From Streptomyces xanthochromogenes (GTDB lineage: Bacteria > Actinomycetota > Actinomycetes > Streptomycetales > Streptomycetaceae), in the NCBI RefSeq assembly GCF_014650455.1, contig NZ_BMUZ01000008.1, positions 248,001 to 312,000 on the forward strand: 64,000 bases of DNA, given 5' to 3'. The position numbers and the translations under genes are program-made. The notes beneath the pieces were generated by a model. The model was not told where the DNA came from, made no database searches, and saw only the letters and a list, made by a program, of their open reading frames with translations. This document shows positions 51,539 to 60,780 of the stretch, one piece after another. Position 1 is the first letter of the stretch. Each line of letters begins with the position of its first letter.

Positions 51539-51627
51539 CCGGCAACGCCCGGCGCCGCGACGGCCGGTACGCCTGACACCTGTGGCCCCGGCGCCGTCCG
51601 GGGCCGCCCGCGACGGACGGACTTCGC

Positions 51628-53208
51628 ATGCTGTGCACGAGGCTGACGAACGCGAACATCCTCACCATGGACCCCGGCCATCCGGTCGCCCGCGACCTGG
51701 GGATCTGGCGGGGCCGCATCGTGGGCCTGGACGAGGCCGTGACCTCGCTGCCCGCCCGCGAGGTCGTCGACCTGCGCGGCGCCACCGTGCTGCCCGGGTT
51801 CATCGACAGCCATGTCCACCTGGCGTGGGCCGGGTTGAAGCACAACGCCCCGAGCGTGGCCGCGTGCGAACGGGCCGACGAGGTGCTCGCCGTCATCGCG
51901 GAGGCGGCCTCGCGCACCGGGGCGCCCGGCGACTGGGTGGACGTGATGGGCTACGACCAGCGGGTCCTGGGCCGCCATGTGACGGCCGCCGAACTCGACG
52001 CGGCCAGTCACGGCCGCAAGGTGTTCCTGATGCACGACTCGGGCCACGGCTGCGTCGTCAACAGCGCGGTCCTGCGCCTGCTCCCCGCCGGCGTACCGCA
52101 CCAGGACGGCTTCCTGGCGGAGGGCGCCATGGTCGCCGCCAGACGGCTCCGACTGCCCTACTCCCAGGCCGACATCGCCGACGCCGTCGAACGGGCGGCC
52201 CGGACCTGCCTCGCCGAAGGGGTGACCGCCGTCGCCGAGGCGGGCATCGGGGGCGGCCTGCTCGGCCACAGCCCGGTGGAGCTCGGCGCCTATCAACTAC
52301 TGCGCGAACAGGGAAGGTTGCCCCTGCGCGTCCAGCTCATGGCGGCCGCGGACACGCTGCGCCCGCGCGACGCGCACGTGCGGGACGGACTTCCGCGCGC
52401 CCTGGACCTGGGGATGCGCACCGGGTTCGGGGACGAGTGGCTGTCGCTCGGAGCGCTCAAGATCTACACCGACGGCGGCATGATGGCCCGCACGGCCGCG
52501 CTCACCGCCCCGTACACGGGCATGGACCACACCGGCCAGTTGCAGGACGACCCCGAACGCCTGGGCCGGCTCATCGTGGACGGCCATCTGGCCGGCTGGC
52601 AGCTCGCCGTCCACGCCATCGGCGACCGCGCGGCCGACCTCGCGCTCGACGCGGTGGAGCGGGCGCAGCGGCTGCGGCCCCGGCCGGACGCGCGGCACCG
52701 GATCGAGCACGCCGGGCTGATCCGCCCCGATCAGCTGCCGCGCTTCGCGCGCCTCGGCCTCAGCGCGGTCGTCCAGCCGACGTTCCTGTACTCCTTCGGG
52801 GACGACTACGCGCGCGTGATGGGACCGGAACGGACGCCCTGGATGTACCGGGGCCGGAGCTTCCTGGACCACGGGGTGGGGCTCGTCGGCAGTTCGGACC
52901 GGCCCGTCACGGACGGCGCGCCGCTGCGGGCCGTCCAGTTCATGGTCGAGCGCGCCTCCGCCTCGGGCCTGTCGGTCGGCCCCGCGGAGGCGGTCACCGT
53001 CGAAGAGGCGCTCCACGCCTACACGGTCGCCGGCGCCCATGCCTGCCGGTGGGACGGCAGCGCCGGAAGCCTCGCCCCGGGGAAGCGGGCCGACCTGGTC
53101 GTCCTGGGGGACGACCCGCGGCGCGTCGACGTGTCCCGGATCGGCGGCATCGAGATCGTGGCCACCTTCGTCGACGGACGGGAAGCGACGGAGGCGGGGC
53201 AACTGTGA
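51628..53208 (+). CDS. YtcJ-like metal-dependent amidohydrolase
   Basis: A 526-residue amidohydrolase-superfamily enzyme. Metal ligands: GFIDSHVHLAWAG (HxH), HAIGDRAADLALDA (His), RHRIEHAGL (His) and GSSDRPVTDGAPL (Asp), with ALKIYTDGGMMA supplying the residue at the bridging-Lys position. These enzymes hydrolyse amide or related C-N bonds; the substrate is unknown. It starts 89 bases after cchK and may be co-transcribed, but it is not part of known coelichelin synthesis. The next gene overlaps its stop. Confidence 0.8.
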   Translation: MLCTRLTNANILTMDPGHPVARDLGIWRGRIVGLDEAVTSLPAREVVDLRGATVLPGFIDSHVHLAWAGLKHNAPSVAACERADEVLAVIAEAASRTGAPGDWVDVMGYDQRVLGRHVTAAELDAASHGRKVFLMHDSGHGCVVNSAVLRLLPAGVPHQDGFLAEGAMVAARRLRLPYSQADIADAVERAARTCLAEGVTAVAEAGIGGGLLGHSPVELGAYQLLREQGRLPLRVQLMAAADTLRPRDAHVRDGLPRALDLGMRTGFGDEWLSLGALKIYTDGGMMARTAALTAPYTGMDHTGQLQDDPERLGRLIVDGHLAGWQLAVHAIGDRAADLALDAVERAQRLRPRPDARHRIEHAGLIRPDQLPRFARLGLSAVVQPTFLYSFGDDYARVMGPERTPWMYRGRSFLDHGVGLVGSSDRPVTDGAPLRAVQFMVERASASGLSVGPAEAVTVEEALHAYTVAGAHACRWDGSAGSLAPGKRADLVVLGDDPRRVDVSRIGGIEIVATFVDGREATEAGQL

Positions 53209-53447
53209 GCAGCCGGACGGACATCCTGGAACGTCTCGCCCCGCTGTGGGCGGAGCCCGCCGTCCCGGCGCGCTGGGTGATCTGGCACCGGCCCGGGGGT
53301 GAATCCCTCGTCTTCGACCGGGAGTTCAACATGCCGCTCGACGTGGACTTCGACCTGGACGACGTGGTCCTGGGCGAGGTGCTGGGCCGGATGCGCGCGG
53401 CCGGAATCCCGGAGACCGACGTCTACCCCGGCCGTCCGTGCGGGTAG
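53205..53447 (+). CDS. 80-residue protein coupled to the amidohydrolase
   Basis: A small acidic protein starting VSSRTDILERLAPLWAEPAVPARWVIWHR and ending TDVYPGRPCG. GTG 53205 overlaps the amidohydrolase stop (GTGA), so the two are translated together. The family is not recognised, and there are no metal-binding or membrane features. It may be a partner of the amidohydrolase. Confidence 0.55.
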   Translation: MSSRTDILERLAPLWAEPAVPARWVIWHRPGGESLVFDREFNMPLDVDFDLDDVVLGEVLGRMRAAGIPETDVYPGRPCG

Positions 53448-53538
53448 TCGGGGATGCGGCCTTCCGTGAGGGGGTCGCATGCTGACGCACCGTCACTTCT
53501 GCGCGTGCCGGATCGCACGGTCGAGTTGATCCATAAAG

Positions 53539-53557
53539 TCAGGTAAGGCTACCCTTA
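53539..53557. promoter_or_regulatory. Iron box upstream of the NAGS-like gene
   Basis: TCAGGTAAGGCTACCCTTA keeps the AGGTNAGGCT core of the iron box. It lies 97 bases before the start of the acetyltransferase gene, and no other gene lies between. Confidence 0.8.
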
Positions 53558-53653
53558 CTTATACCGTTCCGCAGGGGCCGGCGGTACGCCGCCACCCGGA
53601 CTCCGTCCGGCACTTCCCCGCGCCCGCGAACGGCGACCCGAGGAAGGAACGCC

Positions 53654-54178
53654 TTGACCACGGCCGCGCTGCCCCCTGCCGCCCTCGCCGCGCTGCCGCC
53701 CCGAGCCCCCGCCGTCCGTTGGCGCGGAGCCCCCGATTTCCTGGTGCGCCCGGCGCACGAGGACGACGGGCCCGCGCTCGCCGCCCTCTCCCGGCCGTTC
53801 GCCCGCGCGGGCGCGTTGCGCGAGCGCCCCCTCGCCGCGTACCTCTCCCGGGCGTCCGACTTCCTGGTCGCCCAGGCCCCCGACGGAACCCTCGAAGGGA
53901 GCCTCGGGCTGAGCGAACACGCCGCGGACGGCGTGCTCTACAACTTCTGCGTCGCCGCCCACCGGCAGGGCTCGGGCATGGGCGGCCGCCTCCTGCAGGC
54001 GGCGTTCGCCCGGGCGCGCGGCCGCGCTCTGACGATGCTGTTCACCGCGACGACCGGAAGCGGCCGGCTCTTCCTCGGCCACGGCTTCGTCCCCACCCGC
54101 CCGGACCTGGCCCCGGCCGCCTGGGCGCGCACCCTGGACCCCGACCGCAACGCACGCGTACTGGCGCGCACCCTGTAG
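53654..54178 (+). CDS. GNAT acetyltransferase, probable N-acetylglutamate synthase (short type)
   Basis: A 174-residue GNAT protein. It starts the domain with FLVRPAHEDDGPALAALSRPFARAGALRERPL, continues DFLVAQAPDGTLEGSLGL, and has the acetyl-CoA loop RQGSGMGGRLLQAA. It ends FTATTGSGRLFLGHGFVPTRP and LDPDRNARVLARTL. The layout, TT motif and the D-x-x-R-N-x-R-V-L tail fit short actinobacterial NAGS (ArgA) enzymes. This would make N-acetylglutamate, the first step of ornithine synthesis, feeding ArgB/C/D/J beside it. TTG 53654 follows AGGAAGGA. It is convergent with argD. Confidence 0.7.
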   Translation: MTTAALPPAALAALPPRAPAVRWRGAPDFLVRPAHEDDGPALAALSRPFARAGALRERPLAAYLSRASDFLVAQAPDGTLEGSLGLSEHAADGVLYNFCVAAHRQGSGMGGRLLQAAFARARGRALTMLFTATTGSGRLFLGHGFVPTRPDLAPAAWARTLDPDRNARVLARTL

Positions 54179-54186
54179 CACGCCGA

Positions 54187-54216
54187 AGGGGCGGGCCCCG
54201 TGAGGGACCCGCCCCT
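54187..54216. terminator. Bidirectional hairpin between the NAGS-like gene and argD
   Basis: AGGGGCGGG (54187-54195) and CCCGCCCCT (54208-54216) form a 9-bp stem with a partly paired loop. It lies in the 63-base gap between convergent genes and should end both transcripts. Confidence 0.72.
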
Positions 54217-54241
54217 GAACAGGCTCCGCGTCAGGGCGAGT

Positions 54242-55440
<1,199 letters not shown>

Positions 55441-55444
<4 letters not shown>

Positions 55445-56379
55445 GCGCCGTCCTCCTTGTCGCCGGGCCCCTCGGACCCGGGTTCCTCGTCCGGCACCAC
55501 CGTGGTGCCGGGTGCGTCCTCGGCGAACAGGCCGCGCAGCAGCGCGTGCGGCACTCGGCCGTCGAGGACCTGTGCCCGCCCGACCCCGGCCCGGACCGCG
55601 CGCAGGCAGCCCTCCATCTTGGGCAGCATCCCGCTCGCCAACTCCGGTAGAAGCGCGCCCAGTTCACTTACGTTGAGCCGGCCGATGACGTCGGTGCTGC
55701 GCGGCCAGTCGGCGTACAGGCCCTCGACGTCGGTCATGACCATCAGACGGTCCGCTCCGAGGGCCACGGCGAGGGCCGAGGCCGCCAGGTCGGCGTTGAC
55801 GTTGTAGACCTGTCCGTCCTCGCCGCGGGCGACGGGGGAGACCACGGGGATGCGGCCCTGCTCCAGGAGCGTGCTGATCGTGGCGGCATCCACAGCCACG
55901 ATGTCGCCGACCAGGCCGATGTCCACCGGCCGGCCGTCCACCACGGCGGCCCGGCGCACGGCTGTCATGGTGTGTGCGTCCTCGCCCGACAGGCCCACGG
56001 CGAACGGCCCGTGGGCGTTGATGGCCCCGACCAGCTCCCGCTGGACGCGGCCGGTGAGCACCATGCGGACGACGTCCATCGTCTCCGGCGTGGTCACCCG
56101 CAGCCCGGCCTCGAAGCGCACCTCCAGGCCGAGCCGGTCGAGCAGGGCGCTGATCTGGGGCCCGCCGCCGTGCACGACGACGGGGCGAAGGCCCGCGTGC
56201 CACAGCTCCACCACGTCCTGGGCGAACGTCCGGTGCAGCGCCGGGTCCACCATGGCGTTGCCGCCGAACTTGACGACGACCGTGCGGCCCTGGAGCTCCT
56301 CCGGCCACGCCACGTCCGACGCGTCCGGCACCGGCGCCGCGGCCGGTGTCCTCGGCTCCGCCGTCCCCGCCCCGCTCAC
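55441..56379 (-). CDS. argB: Acetylglutamate kinase
   Basis: A 312-residue amino-acid kinase: VVVKFGGNAMVD, VVHGGGPQISALLDRLGLE, VNADLAASALAVALGADRLMVMTDVEGLY and LASGMLPKMEGCLRAVRAG. It phosphorylates N-acetylglutamate. The GTG start overlaps argJ by four bases. The N-terminal ~25 residues are extra and Ala/Pro-rich. The N-helix typical of arginine-inhibited kinases is not obvious, so feedback control may be weak; that is inference. Confidence 0.92.
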
Positions 56380-57527
56380 GAGCTGTACGCGCTGTTCTCG
56401 TGGACGTACTCGGCCGTCAGGTCGTTGGTCCAGACGGTGGCCGATGAGCCGCCCGAGCGCAGGTCCACGGTGACCTGGATGTGACGGCCCGTCAGGTCGA
56501 CCTTGTCGCGGGACTCGCCCTCGGCGCCGTCCCGGCACACCCACACGCCGTTGATCGCCACATCGAGGCGGTCCGGGTCGAAGACGGCCGTCGTGGTGCC
56601 GATGGCGGACAACACCCGTCCCCAGTTGGGGTCTTCGCCGTGCAGCGCGCACTTGAGGAGGTTGTTGCGGGCCACCGAGCGGCCCACCTCGACGGCGTCC
56701 GCCTCCGAGGCCGCTCCGAGGACCGTCACCTCGATCTCCTTGGACGCGCCCTCCGCGTCCGCCACCAACTGGCGGGCCAGGTCCTGGCACACGGCGTGCA
56801 CGGCCGCGGTGAGCACCGCGGGCTCGGGCGCCACGCCCGACGAACCCGAGGCGAGCAGCAGCACGGTGTCGTTCGTGGACATGCAGCCGTCCGAGTCCAC
56901 CCGGTCGAAGGTGGTGCGCACCGCCTCGCGCAGCGCCGTGTCCAGGACTTCGGCGCTCGTCTCGGCGTCCGTGGTCAGCACGACCAGCATGGTGGCCAGG
57001 CCCGGGGCGAGCATGCCCGCGCCCTTCGCCATGCCGCCCACCGTCCAGCCGTCGCCATCGGCCACCGCGGTCTTGTGGACGGAGTCCGTCGTCTTGATGG
57101 CGACGGCCGCGGCCTCGCCGCCGTCGGCCGAGAGCCGGTCCGCGACGGCGTCGATGCCGGCCGTCAGCCGGTCCATCGGCAGCCGCACCCCGATCAGGCC
57201 CGTGGAGCACACCGCGACCTCGTCGGGGCCGACGCCCACGGCCCGGGCCGTCCGTTCGGCCGTCAGCCGGGTGTCGTCGGCGCCGCCCGGTCCCGTACAG
57301 GCGTTGGCGCCACCGGAGTTGAGGACGACGGCGGATATCCGCCCGTCGGCGAGCACGCGGCGGGACCAGCGCACGGGCGCGGCCTGTACGCGGTTGGAGG
57401 TGAAGACACCGGCGGCGGCGCGGGACGGCCCCCGGTTCACGACCAGGGCGAGGTCGAGGTCGCCGGACTCCTTGAGGCCGGCGCTCACTCCGCCGGCGAG
57501 GAATCCCTGGGCGGCGGTCACACTCAC
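56376..57527 (-). CDS. argJ: Ornithine acetyltransferase
   Basis: A 383-residue ArgJ that recycles acetyl from N-acetylornithine to glutamate. Family marks are VFTSNRVQAAPVRW, NSGGANACTGPGG, AVCSTGLIGVRLPMD, the autoprocessing site GMAKGAGMLAPGLATMLVVLTTD (new N-terminal Thr after cleavage) and HGEDPNWGRVLSAIG. GTG 57527 overlaps the argC stop. With the NAGS-like gene nearby the acetyl cycle is complete. Confidence 0.92.
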   Translation of the reverse strand: MSVTAAQGFLAGGVSAGLKESGDLDLALVVNRGPSRAAAGVFTSNRVQAAPVRWSRRVLADGRISAVVLNSGGANACTGPGGADDTRLTAERTARAVGVGPDEVAVCSTGLIGVRLPMDRLTAGIDAVADRLSADGGEAAAVAIKTTDSVHKTAVADGDGWTVGGMAKGAGMLAPGLATMLVVLTTDAETSAEVLDTALREAVRTTFDRVDSDGCMSTNDTVLLLASGSSGVAPEPAVLTAAVHAVCQDLARQLVADAEGASKEIEVTVLGAASEADAVEVGRSVARNNLLKCALHGEDPNWGRVLSAIGTTTAVFDPDRLDVAINGVWVCRDGAEGESRDKVDLTGRHIQVTVDLRSGGSSATVWTNDLTAEYVHENSAYSS

Positions 57528-58558
57528 GGGGCCACTCCATTCGTGGGCAGGCCGAGCCGTTCCGGCAGGCCGAGGGCGATGTTCATGCTCTGCACCGCGC
57601 CACCCGCGGTGCCCTTCGTCAGGTTGTCGATGGCGCTCACGCAGATCAGCCTGCGGGCGTCGGGGTCCACGGCGATCTGCACCTGGGCGCTGTTCGAGCC
57701 GAGGACGGCGGCGGTGGACGGCCATTGGCCCGGCGGCAGCAGCCGTACGAACGGCTCGTCGGCGTACGCGGCCTCGAACACCTCGCGCACCTCGTCCTCC
57801 CGGCAGGCGACTCCCGGGCGCAGCCGGGCCGAGCAGGTGGCGAGGATGCCCCGGGGCATGGGCGCCAGGGTCGGGGTGAAGGACACCGTCACGTGTTCGC
57901 CCGCCGCGAGCGACAGGTTCTGGACCAGCTCCGGGGTGTGCCGGTGGCCGCCGCCGACACCGTACGGGCTCATGGACCCCATCACCTCGGAGCCGAGGAG
58001 GTGCGGTGCGGGCGAGCGCCCGGCGCCCGAGGTCCCGCTGGCGGCGACGATGACGGCCTCCGGTTCGACCAGGGCGGCCGCGTGGGCGGGGAACAGCGCG
58101 AGGGTGGCCGCGGTGGGGTAACAGCCCGGCACCGCGATGCGGGAGGTTCCCTTCAACTCGGCCCGTGCCCCCGGCAGTTCGGGAAGACCGTACGGCCACG
58201 TCCCGGCGTGTGGCGAGCCGTAGAACCGTTCCCACGCGGCCGGGTCGCGCAGCCGGAAATCGGCGCCGCAGTCCACCACGAGCGTGCCGGGGTCCAACTC
58301 CGCCGCCAGGGCGCCGGATTGACCGTGGGGGAGAGCCAGGAACACCACGTCGTGGCCGCGCAGGGAGTCCGCGGAGGTGTCCAGCAGGAGCCGCTCGGCG
58401 AATTCCGCCAACTGCGGCTGTACGGAGCCGAGTCGGCGGCCCGCGCTGGAGTGGGCGGTCACCGCGCCGACCTCCGCCCCGGGGTGCGAAGCCAGCAGGC
58501 GGAGCAGTTCCCCGCCCGCGTAGCCGCTGGCACCGGCCACCGCGACCCGTACGGTCAT
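57524..58558 (-). CDS. argC: N-acetyl-gamma-glutamyl-phosphate reductase
   Basis: A 344-residue reductase: VAVAGASGYAGGELLRLLASHP (NADP site), DVVFLALPHGQS, the catalytic Cys in RIAVPGCYPTAATLALFP and FTPTLAPMPRGILATC. It is the first gene of the coupled argC-J-B-D operon. The upstream region has an iron box 63 bases before the start and no obvious ARG box, unlike a normal arginine operon. Confidence 0.93.
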   Translation of the reverse strand: MTVRVAVAGASGYAGGELLRLLASHPGAEVGAVTAHSSAGRRLGSVQPQLAEFAERLLLDTSADSLRGHDVVFLALPHGQSGALAAELDPGTLVVDCGADFRLRDPAAWERFYGSPHAGTWPYGLPELPGARAELKGTSRIAVPGCYPTAATLALFPAHAAALVEPEAVIVAASGTSGAGRSPAPHLLGSEVMGSMSPYGVGGGHRHTPELVQNLSLAAGEHVTVSFTPTLAPMPRGILATCSARLRPGVACREDEVREVFEAAYADEPFVRLLPPGQWPSTAAVLGSNSAQVQIAVDPDARRLICVSAIDNLTKGTAGGAVQSMNIALGLPERLGLPTNGVAP

Positions 58559-58620
58559 GTTCTTCCATTCTCTGTGTTCGCGGACGCAGGAGCGCGGCAG
58601 CGGCAGCCCACCCGCATAAC

Positions 58621-58639
58621 TTAGCCAAGCCTAACCTAA
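58621..58639. promoter_or_regulatory. Iron box upstream of argCJBD
   Basis: TTAGCCAAGCCTAACCTAA; the reverse complement TTAGGTTAGGCTTGGCTAA matches the iron-box consensus in the first 12 positions and at both ends. It lies 63 bases upstream of argC, placing this ornithine operon under iron control. Confidence 0.88.
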
Positions 58640-58778
58640 TACGGCATGCCTGTACGGCCCATCGGAGGGGGCAACGGTTCATCCGGCCCACCGCGCGTCG
58701 GGCCCCCGTGCGACGGCCTTGGCGGTGTCGAGGGGCCGGACACCGCGAGCCCGGTCGCTCGCGGGCGCCGGCGCCGGG

Positions 58779-59513
58779 TCAGGTGGCCCGGCTCCGCGCC
58801 GAGGACGGGCGGGGCCGGGCGCACGGGGGAGCCGTGAGGAGCCGTCGGACCTGCTCGCCGGCCTCCGCCGGGTCGTGGGCCGGGGCCGGGAAGGGGAAGC
58901 GCAGGTCGCAGTGGCCCCGGCGGTATTCGCAGCGCACGGTGATGCCGTGGCGGTCCAGGGCGAAGGGGGCCGCGCGCAGGACGCCGGACGGCAGGTGTGC
59001 CCCGGCGCGGACCACCAGCTCGGACACCAAGTCCTCGTGGGCGTCGGCGAGATGCGTCAGCATGTCGGCCTCCTCGACGGCGAGCGGATCGGGTTGGGCG
59101 AGGGCGACCTCGTCGAGCCCGACCTCGACCGGTCCCGCCGGAGTGCGCAGCGTCACGCGCGCGGCGTCGAGGCGAAGCCGCCCGTCGATGCGGCCCGGCC
59201 GCTGAGGGGTCAGCCAGCCGGAGACCGTCACCCGCGCCCGCACCCGGTCACGGATCGCGGTCGCCGCGACATCGGTGAAGTCGAGCAGCGCCGCGAGGCT
59301 GCCGCGCGGCGCGGTGGCGACGTGGGCGGTCAACGGGCTGTCCGCCGGGGGGTGAAGGGAGATCCGGCCCCTCGCATCGACCGCGTGCATGCCGATCAGG
59401 TCGTAGCACTGCGCCTGGGTGACGAGGGACAGGGAAGCGGCCTGGGCCAGCACGGAGCGGACGCGCTCGGCGGCGGTCGGCTCGGTCGGCCCGGCATCTG
59501 CGGCAGCACTCAC
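58779..59513 (-). CDS. DUF2470 / HugZ-like protein, iron-regulated
   Basis: A 244-residue protein. The N-terminal ~150 residues look like the split-barrel part of HugZ-type haem-handling or flavin proteins (LVTQAQCYDLIGMHAVDARGRISLH, TPAGPVEVGLDEVALAQPDPLAVEE). The C-terminal part MLTHLADAHEDLVSELV...GITVRCEYRRGHCDLRFPFP is a DUF2470-like domain. An iron box lies 45 bases upstream. Similar proteins occur beside siderophore genes and may release or reduce iron; no catalytic residue can be named. Confidence 0.68.
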   Translation of the reverse strand: MSAAADAGPTEPTAAERVRSVLAQAASLSLVTQAQCYDLIGMHAVDARGRISLHPPADSPLTAHVATAPRGSLAALLDFTDVAATAIRDRVRARVTVSGWLTPQRPGRIDGRLRLDAARVTLRTPAGPVEVGLDEVALAQPDPLAVEEADMLTHLADAHEDLVSELVVRAGAHLPSGVLRAAPFALDRHGITVRCEYRRGHCDLRFPFPAPAHDPAEAGEQVRRLLTAPPCARPRPSSARSRAT

Positions 59514-59557
59514 GGCAACTCCTCACGGCATGGGCCGAGGCCCCGTAACTCGTAACT

Positions 59558-59576
59558 CAGGTAAGGCTAACCTAAC
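59558..59576. promoter_or_regulatory. Iron box upstream of the DUF2470 gene
   Basis: TCAGGTAAGGCTAACCTAA matches the 19-base iron-box consensus except for two or three positions. It is 45 bases before the DUF2470 start on the minus strand. Confidence 0.87.
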
Positions 59577-59879
59577 TTTCATGGGGTGGTGCGTCCAGGG
59601 GGGACGGTGCTTGGGGGAGGGGCGCGGAGGGATGCGGGGCGCTCGCGCGGGGGAGGACGTCGGCCATGGTCCCCACGTAGGTCGTCCCGTGGCCGCAGCT
59701 CGTGACCGCAACCGCTCACGGACCTGATCGCCCCTCCCGTTTGGCAGGGAAGAAGCCGTCACGGTCACCTTCTTGTAGACCGAACCGGTGGGTGCGGGCT
59801 TGGGCGATGACGTCTTGGGGCGGTCGGGGTTCTCGAAGATGATCACCTGTCCCGGGAAGGTGGGCATCTTCCGGATTCG
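59577..59879. other. 303-bp stretch without a clear gene
   Basis: A minus-strand frame of ~114 residues (PTFPGQVIIFENPDRPKTSS...) crosses it into the iron box but has no ribosome site or family resemblance. It may be debris from the element that left the integrase fragment at 60.4 kb. No RNA gene or terminator is seen. Confidence 0.4.
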
Positions 59880-60299
59880 CTATTCCGGCGCGGTGAGTTC
59901 GTCGTCCACTCCTAGGCCGGCCTGGTGGACCGCCGCTTCGCAGAACTCCCGAGGGGGGCAGTACTGGTGCTCCATGATGTAGTGGAGCACCAGAGTGGGG
60001 GCCGCGTAGACAATCCCGTCCGTGCCCTCGACGTGCACCTCGGCGGAGCCGAGGAACAGCTCCTTCGGACCTCTGTCCCCTCCGGGAACAGAGGGTCCGA
60101 GCGCCTGGCAGAAATCGCACCGGTGGTAGCCACGCATCTGATTCTCGGGATGAGCGCAGAGGACTTTCAGCGCGTCCACCACGACGTCCGCCACGAGCCC
60201 TTTCTGGTACTCGTGCCGACTGGAGAGCCACCCAACGTTCACCGTCCCACGCTCGGACGGCTCGTAGGTGTAGGGGGAGAGGTCTGGGAAGTAGGTCAT
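59880..60299 (-). CDS. DUF7919-type protein, unknown function
   Basis: A 139-residue protein from the internal Met of TYFPDLSPYTYEPSE, which matches the usual start of a Streptomyces family (MTYFPDL.PY.Y) that I recall as DUF7919. It contains NQMRGYHRCDFCQ and GIVYAAPTLVLHYIMEHQYCPPREFCEAV, with conserved Cys and His. Members are often near mobile elements or toxin-immunity genes. An upstream ATG at 60383 would add 28 residues and is less likely. Confidence 0.6.
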   Translation of the reverse strand: MTYFPDLSPYTYEPSERGTVNVGWLSSRHEYQKGLVADVVVDALKVLCAHPENQMRGYHRCDFCQALGPSVPGGDRGPKELFLGSAEVHVEGTDGIVYAAPTLVLHYIMEHQYCPPREFCEAAVHQAGLGVDDELTAPE

Positions 60300-60399
60300 G
60301 ATGCTTTCCTGGCGCAGAGGATCACAGCGGTCACGGCAGATTGCGATGTGGACCGGCCCCATGGTGGGCTGGAGGTACGTCACTGAGGAGAGTGTCCTT

Positions 60400-60666
60400 G
60401 CTCGCGGTGATCGAGCCGGACATCATTGCCAGGTCGGCGCCGGGCTTCACGGTGCACATGGAGCAGTTCGCGCCGGTGCCGGTCACGCTGCCCTGGAACG
60501 CATCGACTCCGGCCGAGATGCCGGTGAAGGCCAAGCACCGACGGCCGAGGACCTACAGCCTCTTGGCGACGGGACGCGAGCGGAAGGCCATCAACCGAAA
60601 CTACTTCAACTCCTACGTGCGGAAGCCCGCTCTGGCGGCGGCAGGTGTGATCGCCGCGCTGGACGA
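60400..60666 (+). pseudogene. Fragment of a tyrosine integrase
   Basis: The plus-strand translation contains FTVHMEQFAPVPVTLPW and then SLLATGRERKAINRNYFN followed by SYVRKPALAAAGVIAAL. This matches the stretch just before the catalytic HxxR...Y of Streptomyces tyrosine integrases (usually TLPW...LNRNYFNxYVWKPALxAAGV). The catalytic residues and the N-terminal half are absent, and the frame runs into unrelated sequence after AAGVIAAL. It is a scar of an integrative element or an unrelated prophage. Confidence 0.62.
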
Positions 60667-60780
60667 GGGCAGCGCTGAGAGTGCTCGCGTGGGGGAGCCG
60701 TCCCGGAAGCGGGGATGCCGCCGCACCCCTCCCTGGCCCGCCGAAGAGCGGTGCAGGCGGGGTGCGGCGGCATCGTGGTG

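Noticed and set aside
59523..59867. A 114-residue minus-strand frame upstream of the DUF2470 gene
   Set aside because: It runs through the iron box, lacks a ribosome site and resembles nothing known.
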